Source: Clostridia bacterium (GTDB taxonomy: Bacteria > Bacillota > Clostridia > Christensenellales > UBA1242). From it: 64,000 nucleotides of DNA. Shown here one piece after another: positions 49,013-60,077 of this stretch. Under the pieces are notes generated by a model. It searched no databases. It saw only the letters and a program-made list of their open reading frames with translations, and had not been told where the DNA came from. The stretch spans positions 1 through 64,000 of the forward strand of contig JAAWCQ010000007.1 in the NCBI GenBank assembly GCA_022793335.1. Direction: 5' to 3'. The position numbers were made by a program, and so were the translations under genes. The first letter of the stretch is position 1, and every line of letters begins with the position of its first letter.

Positions 49013-51247
49013 ATGAATTATAAAAATCATATTAAATCTGACAGTTGTTACAAGATTAGTAGTAATAGTATTGTTGAAGATATGTCGTACACCTCACCTG
49101 TAAAATTCAAATTGGGGGATGAGAGCTATTTTGTATCAAATTGGACTGAATATATCGTTCTTTTAGCAAAAAAATTAATTAGAGTTTATCCAGAAGTGGA
49201 TATTACTAAATTTAACTTTTCACAGACCAAAAGATGTATTTGGTCGAAAGATGGAAATGAATTTTTAGCCCCAAAAAGAATTAGCGAAAGTTTATTTTTA
49301 GAAACTAATTATAGTGGAACGGCATTATGTTCTATGTCATTAGAATTAATAAAATTTTACAAGATTGACTTCAATAACTTTGTTTTATATTTCTGTAATA
49401 AAAAAGAACAACAAAATGAACTGCTAGTTGATTGGCAAGCAGTTAATAATGGAGAACTTTCGCTATATTCGTTCAGCAACCCAACGAAGTTTAGCTTATT
49501 TGATGTGGAATTGACTGTCAATTCATGGATGGATGTCGTCTACGAGATGTGTAATGTCCTGATAGATAAAAAATATAATGTAAACACAAGTTTATATTTT
49601 ATAAAAGAAATGCCTTTGCCTTATGATAAGGATCATTATGGATGCAAGCAGTTAAAAAACGGACTTTATATCCAGGTTCCTTACATGGCGAACTCTATAT
49701 TAAAATGCATTGTAAATCTCTTGAAACATAGTAAGATAGGGTTTAATGAATGTAAGATTTATTTTAGCAATAAAAATAGTAAAAAACTGGATTGGCCAGA
49801 AAAGATGGTCAAAAAATCCGACACATTAAAATTATCAGCAGTTGATGCTGGATGTATTAGGGAAGTTTATGTAAATAATTTCAAAAGAGGTTATAGAGTT
49901 GGTAGTATAATTGACTATAGTAGATTTAATAACTTTTTTAATAGCGAATACAACAAGGATATAGCTTTAGATCAGAAAGTTGTTGAAGATATATTAGCTG
50001 AGACATCAATAAAGATAGAAGATAAAATTATTGATGTAAGAAATGTTATTACTGATTCGTTATTAGTAAAATTAAAAAAATATATCGACGATCAATTTAA
50101 TAATAACTATTATATGCTATATTACAAGGATATTTATTTGCAGTATGAAAATGAACTAATTTCAACAAATGTTTCAAATGAATTGATTTTAAAAAATATA
50201 CTTATTAAATTGTATCCTAAAGAATATGTTTACGAAAGAACATATATGCAGAGTAATATAAATTTAATGGATATAGTGCAAGAAGTGAGACAGTGTTTTG
50301 AAACAAACGATAAATCTTTAAGTATTGAAGAAATAGTTGGTATGTTTGTCGGCGTTTCAGAAGAAAAAGTCAGGCAGATAATTTATTCAGATAATGGATA
50401 CATAAATGTCGCAAAAAATACTTATTGTAGAATTGAACAATTTAAATGTAATAAAAATGAAATTAATATGGCGCTAGATGTTGTTAATGAGTTAATTAAA
50501 ACTAACGGCTTTGCCTTAAGAGATAATGTAATTAATATTTTATTGCAAAGGGCTCCTGCGATTATAGAAAATAATCAATGTTTTGGGAATGCGGGGATAT
50601 GTAGAGCTTTGGAGATATTATTCAATAATAATATTAAGTTTAAGAGATATCTATTTACAAAAGATGGAGAAGAATTAGTTTTTTCTAAGATATTAATAAA
50701 CGCTTTTAAAGAATATGATCATATAACTATACAGCAGTTACAAGTTGTAGCAGAAGAAATAGGTATTGGCCTTTCAAAATACTATTTATCAGAAATTTTT
50801 AATGTGTTTATTAGAGTTAGTGAAAAAGAATTTGTAAGAAAACAAAGTGTGAGTTTTGATATAGCAAAAATAGATGATTTATTGAAGAAGTACACTGCTG
50901 ATAAAGGATATATTTCCCTTAAAGATATCAAAAGTTATTCGCAATTTCCAGTAATGGATTATTCTTGGAATGATTTTTTATTGATTAGTTATATTGAAAA
51001 TTATAGTCCCCAGTTTGAAATAAGAACTGAATCTAACTCTATAAATAAAGCCATAGGATATATTGTTAGAAAAGATTTAAATATTAAAAGCTTTGATGAG
51101 CTTATAGAAAAAGTATTAAGAAATTCTAAAATAAACTTTGATGGAGCTGATAGTGTGTTAAATTATTTATTTGAAATTGGCTTGATAGGGAAAAGAAGAT
51201 ACCAAAATATTGGCGATGTTTTGGACAGGTTAAATGTTATTAATTAA
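49013..51247 (+). CDS. First gene of the BREX-like operon: unknown protein with tandem N-terminal modules
   Basis: In this 744-residue protein two related modules occupy about residues 28-260. One has PVKFKLGDESYFVSNWTEYI and later KIDFNNFVLYFCNKK; the second has PTKFSLFDVELTVNSWMDVV and later KIGFNECKIYFSNKN. Between them lie Y.G..L-type segments. I recall similar short modules on restriction-associated proteins but cannot name them. The C-terminal half has helix-turn-helix-like stretches (SLSIEEIVGMFVGVSEEKVR, and again HITIQQLQVVAEEIGIGLSK). No catalytic motif is seen. GGGGAGG lies 13 bases before the ATG, a long spacing. The brxP-like gene begins 15 bases later. It may recognise DNA or regulate the system. 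Confidence 0.7.
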   Translation: MNYKNHIKSDSCYKISSNSIVEDMSYTSPVKFKLGDESYFVSNWTEYIVLLAKKLIRVYPEVDITKFNFSQTKRCIWSKDGNEFLAPKRISESLFLETNYSGTALCSMSLELIKFYKIDFNNFVLYFCNKKEQQNELLVDWQAVNNGELSLYSFSNPTKFSLFDVELTVNSWMDVVYEMCNVLIDKKYNVNTSLYFIKEMPLPYDKDHYGCKQLKNGLYIQVPYMANSILKCIVNLLKHSKIGFNECKIYFSNKNSKKLDWPEKMVKKSDTLKLSAVDAGCIREVYVNNFKRGYRVGSIIDYSRFNNFFNSEYNKDIALDQKVVEDILAETSIKIEDKIIDVRNVITDSLLVKLKKYIDDQFNNNYYMLYYKDIYLQYENELISTNVSNELILKNILIKLYPKEYVYERTYMQSNINLMDIVQEVRQCFETNDKSLSIEEIVGMFVGVSEEKVRQIIYSDNGYINVAKNTYCRIEQFKCNKNEINMALDVVNELIKTNGFALRDNVINILLQRAPAIIENNQCFGNAGICRALEILFNNNIKFKRYLFTKDGEELVFSKILINAFKEYDHITIQQLQVVAEEIGIGLSKYYLSEIFNVFIRVSEKEFVRKQSVSFDIAKIDDLLKKYTADKGYISLKDIKSYSQFPVMDYSWNDFLLISYIENYSPQFEIRTESNSINKAIGYIVRKDLNIKSFDELIEKVLRNSKINFDGADSVLNYLFEIGLIGKRRYQNIGDVLDRLNVIN

Positions 51248-51262
51248 TAGGAGAAATTAAAA

Positions 51263-53614
51263 ATGTATTCATACGAATGGGATAAAGAAACAGGTGGATA
51301 TATTCTGCAAAGTACTGAGCTAAAATTTAGTAAAGAACCAAGACCTGTTTATTACAAGGAACTTGATATTTTGGGTTTCGATAAATATTGGGAATATGAT
51401 AAAAATGATAAGTACCCATATATGTGGGCGGAGAGTAATTCTTATTATTACAGAGGAGAATTGGTTGCAAGAACGAAAGGCGGCTCATTGTATACAAAGC
51501 CAGAGCTGGACATTGTTAACGAAAATCCAGATATAAATGGAAAACTGCAATTTGTTAATATTCCTAAAATGGTTGAAAAGAATAAAGCAATCATGGAAAC
51601 ATTAGTTAACGCAACGGTTAAGAGAGTATACAATACATATATTGCATATAAAAATAAGATTGATGTTTTTTATGTCGCATTTAGTGGAGGTAAGGATAGC
51701 GTTGCATTATTAGACATAATTCAGAGGGCCTTGCCACACAACTCATTTAAAGTAATTTTTGGTGATACAAAAATGGAAAATCCAGACACATATGATTTAG
51801 TTAATAAAGTTGATTCAATGTGTCAAGATTATGGCATTGAATTTTTACGCGCTACTTCTCATTTGAATACTAATGCTTCTTGGCTTGCTTTCGGATATCC
51901 ATCACAAAAATTAAGATGGTGTTGTGCTGTTCATAAAACAACGCCACAAATTAATTTACTTAGAAAGGTTTTGAACAAAAGAGATTTTAAGGGGATGGCT
52001 TTTGTTGGCGTACGAAGAGATGAAAGTTTAATGAGGTCAAAATATGAAACTATTAGCGAAGGTGAAAAACATGAGGGGCAGTTTAATTTTAATGCAATTG
52101 ATGATTGGAATTCTGCTGAATTATTTCTATATATTTATGAAAATAATTTATTCCTTAACGAAAGCTATAAGAAGGGGAATAGTAGAGTTGGGTGCCTAAT
52201 GTGCCCAATGTCTTCTGGGAAACATGAATATATGAAAAGGGCATGTTATCAAAAGGAGGTTGATTATTTTGTAGATTTAATAAAGAGATCTTCTAATAGA
52301 AAGTTCGAAGAAGAACAAAAGGAAAGACAATTTATAGAAAATGGTGGATGGAAAATAAGAAATAATGGAAGAGATTTGAAGGTCCCAGACATCAAGTATG
52401 AAGAAAAAACAGAAGACGATAAATTATTTATTTATGTAATTAAGAATACAAAATGGTCTATATGGTTAAAGACGTTAGGAGAGTTTTACTCGGATGATGG
52501 AATAAATTACAAAATGATATTTATGCCTCAAAAACAGCAAACTGCTGAGTATTTGTTTAGTGTAGAAGAGGAATCTAATAAACTTAAATTTACCTTAAAT
52601 GCGAAGTCAAAAACAAGAACAGATATTAAATTTTTATCGCTTTTTAAATCTTGTTTAAAAAAATCTGCTTATTGCTTAGGATGTAGAGAATGTGAGGCGA
52701 ACTGTATAAATGGTTGCATATCAATGTCAAATGGCTTAGTGATTGAAAACTGTCAGCATTGTTTTAAATGCCATAATATTGACAGTGGGTGTTTAGTATA
52801 TAATTCAATAAAAATATTAAAAGGAGTGGAGAAAAAGATGAGTTTAGATTGTTATTTGAGCTTCGGTGTTGAAAAGGAATGGGTTGAAAGATATTTAAAA
52901 TATAAAGAGGATTTTTGGAAATCAGAATATAATGATTTGGGTTCTATGAAGATTACTGCATTAAAAAGATTTTTGAGAGATGCAAAATTGAAGCTTGAAA
53001 CTGATAAAACAGATCCCACATCACTTAAAATGAACGAGATATATGACAAACATATTCTTAATACTTTTGATTATTGGTCTATAATACTTGTAAATTTAGC
53101 CTATTCTCCACAAATTAATTGGTTTTTGAAAAATACAGTTATAAATGAGAGATATTTGGTAGATGAACTTAAGGACAAGATAAGTGATGGTAGTAGTGTG
53201 GGAACAATTTCCAATATTATTTCTTCTTTAAAAAATTTAATAATGAAAACTCCATTAGGACAAGAAATAAACATAGCCTCTTGTGAGATGAGTGGTAATA
53301 AGTTAGAATCTATCACAAGGTTGAAATCTAGGGGTATTAATCCTATAGTAGTCCTATATAGTTTGTATAGGTTTGCAGAAGCATGTGGAGATTATTATCA
53401 GTTCACATTAACAAGATTGTTTAATTATTCAATAGATAGTGATGGCGTAAGTCCGGCCCGGATATTTGGTGTAGATAAAGAAGAATTGCAAAAAATATTG
53501 ATGGGGCTTTCTATCAACTATCCAGACTTTATAAATACTACTTTTACATTAGATCTTGACAATATTAATTTAAGAAAAAATAAGACATCATTTGATGTTT
53601 TGAATTTAATTTAG
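51263..53614 (+). CDS. brxP: BrxP-like PAPS-reductase-family protein with an Fe-S cysteine cluster
   Basis: In this 783-residue protein the PAPS reductase/ATP-pyrophosphatase core has the P-loop AFSGGKDSVALLDIIQRAL (SGGKDS at 141-146), VIFGDTKMENPDTYD and RWCCAVHKTTP. This is the arrangement of DndC, the sulfur-activating enzyme of DNA phosphorothioation. Residues 465-509 carry CLGCRECEANC, CQHCFKCHN and further cysteines, enough for two 4Fe-4S clusters of ferredoxin type. The remaining 270 residues, with FGVEKEWVERYLKY and ITALKRFLRDAK, resemble the DUF4007-type domain found beside such proteins, a tentative match. AGGAGAAATTAAAA precedes the ATG. A sulfur-transfer role is inferred, not shown. 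Confidence 0.85.
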   Translation: MYSYEWDKETGGYILQSTELKFSKEPRPVYYKELDILGFDKYWEYDKNDKYPYMWAESNSYYYRGELVARTKGGSLYTKPELDIVNENPDINGKLQFVNIPKMVEKNKAIMETLVNATVKRVYNTYIAYKNKIDVFYVAFSGGKDSVALLDIIQRALPHNSFKVIFGDTKMENPDTYDLVNKVDSMCQDYGIEFLRATSHLNTNASWLAFGYPSQKLRWCCAVHKTTPQINLLRKVLNKRDFKGMAFVGVRRDESLMRSKYETISEGEKHEGQFNFNAIDDWNSAELFLYIYENNLFLNESYKKGNSRVGCLMCPMSSGKHEYMKRACYQKEVDYFVDLIKRSSNRKFEEEQKERQFIENGGWKIRNNGRDLKVPDIKYEEKTEDDKLFIYVIKNTKWSIWLKTLGEFYSDDGINYKMIFMPQKQQTAEYLFSVEEESNKLKFTLNAKSKTRTDIKFLSLFKSCLKKSAYCLGCRECEANCINGCISMSNGLVIENCQHCFKCHNIDSGCLVYNSIKILKGVEKKMSLDCYLSFGVEKEWVERYLKYKEDFWKSEYNDLGSMKITALKRFLRDAKLKLETDKTDPTSLKMNEIYDKHILNTFDYWSIILVNLAYSPQINWFLKNTVINERYLVDELKDKISDGSSVGTISNIISSLKNLIMKTPLGQEINIASCEMSGNKLESITRLKSRGINPIVVLYSLYRFAEACGDYYQFTLTRLFNYSIDSDGVSPARIFGVDKEELQKILMGLSINYPDFINTTFTLDLDNINLRKNKTSFDVLNLI

Positions 53615-53623
53615 GAGAAAAAA

Positions 53624-56600
53624 ATGAAGTACCGTGATTATTTTAGTATTGATAAAAAATATTTCCCAACAGTCAATCAACAAGTCTTAAATTCTATGGA
53701 TAAGGATTTTTGGAAAACTTTTTATCCACACAAAACTTTTGTTAAATTATTGAATGATGTTGAGAGTATTTTATCTAGAAGAAAAAAGCAATCAATTTGG
53801 GTGGAAGGAGCTTATGGTACGGGAAAATCACATGCTGTATTGACTGTAAAAAAAATCCTAGATGCTTCTGAAGAAGAGATGAAGTCCTATTTTGAGAAAT
53901 ATAAGGACAATTTATCTGAGGATTTATTTAATAAAATCCAAAATCAGAAAAATCAAGGAAAGATATTAACAATACATAGATATGGTTCGTCAGGCATTAC
54001 AAGTGATAACCATTTAATTGTTGCATTGCAAGAAAGCATTAAAAATGCAATGAAAGAAGAAGGGGTGGAAAATCAAGCCGAGGAATCATTGAAGGACAGT
54101 ATTATTAAATGGTTGTCTGACACTGTGAATAAGGGTTATTTTAATGAACTTATAAAAAATAAGTATTCATATAAATTTGACGGAGATTCAGTAGATACGA
54201 TTCTAGAAAAATTGAAAACTTTAAGTGGTGATAATGTTATATCGTTAATAAATAAAATATTTTTTGTGGCAGATGAAGTTGGAATTACTGCAATGAAATT
54301 GGATATATCCGATCTTTGCGAATGGATTAAGAACATTATAAAGGCTAACAAATTGAAGGCTATAGTTTTTATTTGGGACGAATTTACTGAATATTTTAAC
54401 AAGAACAAACATGCTTTAACTGGTTTTCAACAATTGATTGAGATGAGCAATACACAACCTTTTTATATGATGATTGTTACACATAAATCTGAAGCTTTGT
54501 TTCATGACACTGATAGTGATAAGCAAAAAATTTTAGATAGATTTGTTCAACCGACATGCAATATTGAATTGCCGGAAAATATGGCATTTCAGTTAATGGG
54601 GGCTGCACTAAAAAAGACTTCAGATATCGTTAGATTAAATGATTGGATAACTTATGAGGATGAACTGAATAGTCAACTTATGGCCTCAAAAAAGCTTGTA
54701 ATTGAGGCTGCAAATATTTCCGACAAAGAGCTTAGGAATATTTTACCTATTCATCCTTATGCTGCCCTATTATTAAAGTATTTATCTACTGCTTTTGACT
54801 CTAATCAAAGAAGTATGTTTGATTTTATTAAAAATGATAGAGGAAATGAAATTAAAGGATTTCAATGGTATATTGATAACTATGGCCCACTGGATAATTG
54901 GCCTTATTTAACTATTGACATGCTTTGGGATTTTTTCTATGAAAAAGGAAAAGAACATTTAGCTACTGATATAAGAATAATTTTGGATTCCTATGAAAGA
55001 TTATCAAAAAACAATTTGACTGAGGAAGAGAAAAGAGTTTTTAAGACAATTCTATTGTTGCAAGCAATCTCTCAAAAGGTTGGCGATTCGGTTGAGATTT
55101 TGATTCCAAATGAGAGGAATGTTTCTAATGCATTTGATGGTACCGAGTTGGAGCATAATGCAGTATCAATTGCTGAAAGATTGATAAAATATGGATGTAT
55201 CTTTAAAAAACCTGTTGGGAATAATAAGTTTCAATTTTCTTCTATAATAGCAAGTGGAGATACATCTGCCATTGAGAAAAATAAACAACAGTTAAGAGAT
55301 AATAAAAGGACTCAAGATTTAGTTACGGAAGGAGATCTAGAAGAGTCTGTTCCTTTTGATTCTTATTTAAAACTAAGATTTTCTAAAAAGGCTGCAACGG
55401 TTGATAATTTTAAGAGAGTTTATGCGGATCTCAGGTCTCAATCAAACACAGATAAGATAAGTTGTATTCTTGCTTTTGCGAAGGATGATAATGAATGTGC
55501 CGCTCTTCGTAAGGTTTTATCTGAAACCCAATTAGATGAAAACATCATAGTTATTGATACTTCACCAAATGTGTTAGGGGGTGATAGCCTTGATCAGTAT
55601 TATGAAAATGCTGCCAATGGGATGTATCAAAGAGGCAAGGATAATGGGTTGGCATCTGATTATGATAGAAGAGCATTGGAGGTTATTAATAGATGGAAAG
55701 AAAGAATACGTTGTGGCGAATTCATTATTCATACTAATAATGTGAATGGAAAAAGATTATCAAATTATGATGAATTGATGGACGAATTGAAATTTATAAA
55801 CGGCAATAAATATCCTTTAGGACTGGAAAATTATAATGTTATTGGGAACATGTTCTCGGCAAGTTCATTGGCTTTAGGTGTTCAATGTGGAATTAGGCAA
55901 GAGACTTCGGGGACATATAAATCTATTAATGATGCAACAAAGTTAGAGACAGCATTAAAAGAAGTGTGGAATTTCCCTGAAGGAGAAAAATATTGGGCAG
56001 AGAAACCAAATCTAATTATCTCACAAATTAAGATTAAAATTGAAGGTGAAATTTCAAAATCATTTGAAGAACAAGGTAGTATATCAATATCACATATATA
56101 TGATATCTTAAAAGATAAACCTTATGGATTTATGCCTTGCAATTTGACCGCGTTTATGATGGGATTCTTACTTAAAGAATATGCTTCTCCAGAATATAGA
56201 TGGAGTGATGGAAATTTAAGCGACAATATGAGTGAATCTCGTTTAAAAGATATGGTAAAAGAGGTTATCGATTTACAAATGAATTATAACCCCCGCTATA
56301 AGGAAAAGTACATTAAAAAGATGACTGAAGAAGAAATTAAATTTATTTCTGTAACGGCTAAAGTTTTTGATATACCAGAATTTAAATGTAATTCAGTAGA
56401 GCAAGTAAGAGAAAGTGTCAGATTCAAATTAAAAGACTTAAGTTTTCCATTGTGGAGTCTTAATTATTTAATTGAGTATAAGAGCTTGAATTCAGATACA
56501 AATTTGTTAAAAAATGTGATTGAGGCATATTGTGGCGTGGCAAATTCAAATAATTTTTCAGGCAGCGCTGATGGGACGTCTGAGTTGGATATTGCTTTAG

Positions 56601-57814
56601 GTATAGGTAAATTATTTATACAAAATGATACTCTTGAAAACGATTTAATTGTATTAATTAGTAAAGAAAACTGTCGAGAAGGTATGCAAAATTATTTAAA
56701 AAAGTATTCAAATGGCAGGTTGGTTGAATTGGCTAATCAAATTAATGATCATAACGACTACTTAAATTTATTAAAAGAAAAATTTGATGCTGTTGATGCT
56801 AACTGGGTTTGGAGTAGAGATACTGTCGATAAACAAATAGACGATCTGATAATAGAATATTCTATTATTTCAGAAAGTTATAAATATTCAATCATAACTA
56901 ATTCATATGATAAATGTATTATTGAGTGGTGTAATAAAATGCAGACTATTAAATTGCCATATGATTTAATTAGTAGTTATAATGAAGAATTGAGTACTTT
57001 GTTAAAAATTTTGCATGACATAAAGAGAACCACAATATTAGAAAAAAATAATAAAGAAACCTTCTTTAATTTGCTAAAAACAAAGGAAAAAGTTTTTAAT
57101 AGTTTTTATAATAATCAAATAGACTTGTTTAAGGCCATTTGTCAATCTTATTTAAATGGTCTTGAAGACGAGCATATAAGAAACATATATAGAAATCTTC
57201 CTGGCAATCTTTTTACAGATAATAAAAATGAATTTTTTGATAAATTACAACATGTAAAAAATGATTATATTTCTCAATTAGGAAGAGAAAAGTTGAAGAA
57301 ATTATGGACTGAAAAGACAAATAGCGAATCCCCAAGAAATTGGTCGGAAAAAAATAGAACTCCATTATTATGTATGGTGCCGGATGGTGAAGAAAATTAT
57401 GCTAAAGAGGTTTTTGGTATATTAATAAAGACCAATCCTGACAATTTAGAAGTTGAAAAAGCGGCAAAATTCATAAGCGAAGCTGAATTTATGGAAGAAC
57501 TTAATTATAAAGACAAACAAAATGATTGCATGTTAAGAAAAATGTCGAAGCAATATGCTGTTCTTTTTGATGATGTGGACGAAATTAGAAATTACCTACA
57601 TGATTATATTTCTATGGATGTTTATGATTGGTATCCCAATATTGTTGTGGAAAATAAATTACATGAGTTTGCAGAGAAGAAATATAAGAATGGTACCAAT
57701 AAAATAGCAATTGAAAAAATTGAAAACATGGAATCTGATAAATTAAAAAAATATTTAATTAATTTAGTAAGAGATAATGTAAATGTTGGAATCGAAATTA
57801 TTAATGATAAGTAG
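53624..57814 (+). CDS. brxC: BrxC-like large ATP-binding protein
   Basis: The 1396-residue protein has an N-terminal P-loop ATPase: WVEGAYGTGKSHAVLTVKK (Walker A about residues 62-70). KAIVFIWDEFTEYF is a Walker B near 246. MMIVTHKSEALF is a sensor-like segment, and ILDRFVQPTCNIELP follows. The rest is long and largely helical with no second clear motif. This is the layout of BrxC, the large ATPase common to BREX systems. It begins nine bases after brxP and ends eight before pglZ, so all are in one operon. Codons are richer in TTA/ATA than in the core genes upstream, suggesting transfer. Confidence 0.82.
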   Translation: MKYRDYFSIDKKYFPTVNQQVLNSMDKDFWKTFYPHKTFVKLLNDVESILSRRKKQSIWVEGAYGTGKSHAVLTVKKILDASEEEMKSYFEKYKDNLSEDLFNKIQNQKNQGKILTIHRYGSSGITSDNHLIVALQESIKNAMKEEGVENQAEESLKDSIIKWLSDTVNKGYFNELIKNKYSYKFDGDSVDTILEKLKTLSGDNVISLINKIFFVADEVGITAMKLDISDLCEWIKNIIKANKLKAIVFIWDEFTEYFNKNKHALTGFQQLIEMSNTQPFYMMIVTHKSEALFHDTDSDKQKILDRFVQPTCNIELPENMAFQLMGAALKKTSDIVRLNDWITYEDELNSQLMASKKLVIEAANISDKELRNILPIHPYAALLLKYLSTAFDSNQRSMFDFIKNDRGNEIKGFQWYIDNYGPLDNWPYLTIDMLWDFFYEKGKEHLATDIRIILDSYERLSKNNLTEEEKRVFKTILLLQAISQKVGDSVEILIPNERNVSNAFDGTELEHNAVSIAERLIKYGCIFKKPVGNNKFQFSSIIASGDTSAIEKNKQQLRDNKRTQDLVTEGDLEESVPFDSYLKLRFSKKAATVDNFKRVYADLRSQSNTDKISCILAFAKDDNECAALRKVLSETQLDENIIVIDTSPNVLGGDSLDQYYENAANGMYQRGKDNGLASDYDRRALEVINRWKERIRCGEFIIHTNNVNGKRLSNYDELMDELKFINGNKYPLGLENYNVIGNMFSASSLALGVQCGIRQETSGTYKSINDATKLETALKEVWNFPEGEKYWAEKPNLIISQIKIKIEGEISKSFEEQGSISISHIYDILKDKPYGFMPCNLTAFMMGFLLKEYASPEYRWSDGNLSDNMSESRLKDMVKEVIDLQMNYNPRYKEKYIKKMTEEEIKFISVTAKVFDIPEFKCNSVEQVRESVRFKLKDLSFPLWSLNYLIEYKSLNSDTNLLKNVIEAYCGVANSNNFSGSADGTSELDIALGIGKLFIQNDTLENDLIVLISKENCREGMQNYLKKYSNGRLVELANQINDHNDYLNLLKEKFDAVDANWVWSRDTVDKQIDDLIIEYSIISESYKYSIITNSYDKCIIEWCNKMQTIKLPYDLISSYNEELSTLLKILHDIKRTTILEKNNKETFFNLLKTKEKVFNSFYNNQIDLFKAICQSYLNGLEDEHIRNIYRNLPGNLFTDNKNEFFDKLQHVKNDYISQLGREKLKKLWTEKTNSESPRNWSEKNRTPLLCMVPDGEENYAKEVFGILIKTNPDNLEVEKAAKFISEAEFMEELNYKDKQNDCMLRKMSKQYAVLFDDVDEIRNYLHDYISMDVYDWYPNIVVENKLHEFAEKKYKNGTNKIAIEKIENMESDKLKKYLINLVRDNVNVGIEIINDK

Positions 57815-57822
57815 GAGAAAAT

Positions 57823-60066
57823 ATGACAATTCAAGAGGTTAATTATGTTAAAGAATATTTATTTGAAGGAGATATAAATGAAACATGTATCTTGAATATT
57901 GAAAGTTTAGATATGTATAATAACATAGTTAAAGCAATTAAAGAGCTAAACATAAATATAGTTAGATTGTCATCTTTTTGTCTGAATGATAATGTTTCGC
58001 CAAATATGGAAAATTTTTATAATGCGTTAGAACATATAAACCAACCTACAGCTGTGATAGGAATTAGTCAATTCTTTAAATTTATTGGAAAGGATAGGCT
58101 AAAAAATGAAATTTCTGTTGCACTATCGAAGACTCTCAAAAACAAGGCGTTATTTATAACATTTCAATGTTTTGATGTATTAAAAGAAATACTTTCTCAA
58201 GATATTCGTCTACACAACAGAATTACAATTTTGGGGGAGAAAAGCATAGATAATTTTTGTTTTGATTTTATAAAGGTGGATGTTAATCAATCCAATGAAA
58301 TTCGCGGTTTTAAAAATTTGCTCGCAAAAATGGAAGATAACCTATCAAAAGATACATATAGATGCTTTACGACAATTGACGATAGAATATTTAAAGAGCA
58401 TTGTTATGCAATAAACATTATTAACAACTACTATGATGTAATAGCTAAATTTGATAAAACCATTAAATTATATTCTGATGCTGAATTTATGTCGCAGGAA
58501 CAATGGGGAAATTTATATAAGATTGTAAAAAAATATGATTGTTTGGATTCTGCTTACAATAAACTGATCGGGAGAACTGATAGATATAAATGTTATGAAT
58601 CCATAATTAATGATTCACGCTTAACCAACATCTACATTTTAGCATTGAGAGCTGATGGTTCTACGCACTATTTGAATTATGTTGCAAAGTCAATAAAAAA
58701 TGTAAATGATTTTCTTAAAGGTGTTTATTTATCTTTTATAGAAGTTCCGGTTAAAAGTGAGAACTTTAATATCTATTATTTGGAAAGAAAGAAGTTGTGT
58801 AATGTATTTAATTCGGGGAGAACAGCGGGATTTATCAATGATTATTGTAAATTTGCAGTAAACAAAGGAATAGTTGGACTAAAGTATCTTACTGATAATA
58901 CTGAAAATGAAAGAAAGGCTGTAATTGAAATAATTGATAAAGAATATTTTAAGGATATATCGGAGTTAATAAAATCTGTATCAGAAGTGTATCCCGACTT
59001 AGCTGCGTATTTAAGTTGCTATTATTTTAATATAAATTCGGGATTGTTAGATGAATATTTTAAAGAATACAAGTTTTGCAAAGTTGTAAATAAAATATCG
59101 CATAAAATGGAAGAACTTGTTCGTGAACAGTCTATAAAACGGGGATATAATTACTTGTTGCCAACAAGGACAGAAGTGCTTGAAAGTATTAAAGGGGCAA
59201 ATGATTATGTGATATTTACTGATGCAATGGGAGTCGAATATTTATCATTTATTTTAAAGAAAAGTAAAGATTATCAAATGAATGTTAATATTCAAGTTGC
59301 AAGAGCTAATCTTCCAACATTAACAGATAAAAATAAGGATTTCGAATATGAGTATAATTATAAAGAGTTGGATAAATTAAAACACCATCCTGAAGGAGAT
59401 TATAATTATGAAAAAACCAAATTACCTATACATATTGTAAAAGAATTAAATTTGGTGGACGAGCTATTAAAAACGGCCTTAGACAAATTATCCACCAAGA
59501 GTAGAGTATTGTTGGTTTCTGATCATGGGGCTAGCAGATTGGCGGTTATAGCTAATTCTCAAGTTATAAACTCAGGTTCGCAGGGAGAACATAATGGACG
59601 TTGTTGTAATGCTATAGGTGTTACCAATATGCCAAATTCAGCAGTTGAGGAAGGTGGATATTATTGTATGGCCAACTATGATAGATTCAAGGGAGGTAGA
59701 GCCTCAGAAGTTGAGGTCCATGGTGGCGCGACACTTGAAGAGGTTGTAGTTCCGATTATAGTGTTAACTAGAGAATTAATACAAATAAATGTAAAATTGA
59801 TTAATACATTAATAAAAGTGAGTTTTAAACAAAAAGCAATATTAGGAATAGAGACGTCCATTAAACTACAAAATCCATATGTAATAATAAATGGCAAAAA
59901 ATACAATGCTGAAAATAATAACGAAAAGCTAGCAGAGTTTATCTTAGATGATATTAAAAAGCCCGGTGATTATATTGCAAAATTATATGATGGCGGAAAT
60001 CAAATTGGAGATGAACTAAACTTTATTATCGAAAGTAAAGTTTCAAGTGAGAATACATTATTCTAA
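57823..60066 (+). CDS. pglZ: PglZ-domain protein of the BREX-like system
   Basis: In this 747-residue protein the C-terminal alkaline-phosphatase-like domain begins at YVIFTDAMGVEYLSFILKKS (Asp near 465). It continues with VARANLPTLTDKN, VLLVSDHGASRLAVIA near 565, and VEVHGGATLEEVVVPIIVLT near 629. The Asp and DHG/HGG residues are the expected metal ligands. PglZ is one of the hallmark genes of all BREX types. Its target is unsettled in the family. The N-terminal 400 residues are helical and without known motifs. TAGGAGAAAAT precedes the ATG. The brxL-like gene follows after 11 bases. Confidence 0.9.
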   Translation: MTIQEVNYVKEYLFEGDINETCILNIESLDMYNNIVKAIKELNINIVRLSSFCLNDNVSPNMENFYNALEHINQPTAVIGISQFFKFIGKDRLKNEISVALSKTLKNKALFITFQCFDVLKEILSQDIRLHNRITILGEKSIDNFCFDFIKVDVNQSNEIRGFKNLLAKMEDNLSKDTYRCFTTIDDRIFKEHCYAINIINNYYDVIAKFDKTIKLYSDAEFMSQEQWGNLYKIVKKYDCLDSAYNKLIGRTDRYKCYESIINDSRLTNIYILALRADGSTHYLNYVAKSIKNVNDFLKGVYLSFIEVPVKSENFNIYYLERKKLCNVFNSGRTAGFINDYCKFAVNKGIVGLKYLTDNTENERKAVIEIIDKEYFKDISELIKSVSEVYPDLAAYLSCYYFNINSGLLDEYFKEYKFCKVVNKISHKMEELVREQSIKRGYNYLLPTRTEVLESIKGANDYVIFTDAMGVEYLSFILKKSKDYQMNVNIQVARANLPTLTDKNKDFEYEYNYKELDKLKHHPEGDYNYEKTKLPIHIVKELNLVDELLKTALDKLSTKSRVLLVSDHGASRLAVIANSQVINSGSQGEHNGRCCNAIGVTNMPNSAVEEGGYYCMANYDRFKGGRASEVEVHGGATLEEVVVPIIVLTRELIQINVKLINTLIKVSFKQKAILGIETSIKLQNPYVIINGKKYNAENNNEKLAEFILDDIKKPGDYIAKLYDGGNQIGDELNFIIESKVSSENTLF

Positions 60067-60077
60067 GGGAGAACATA

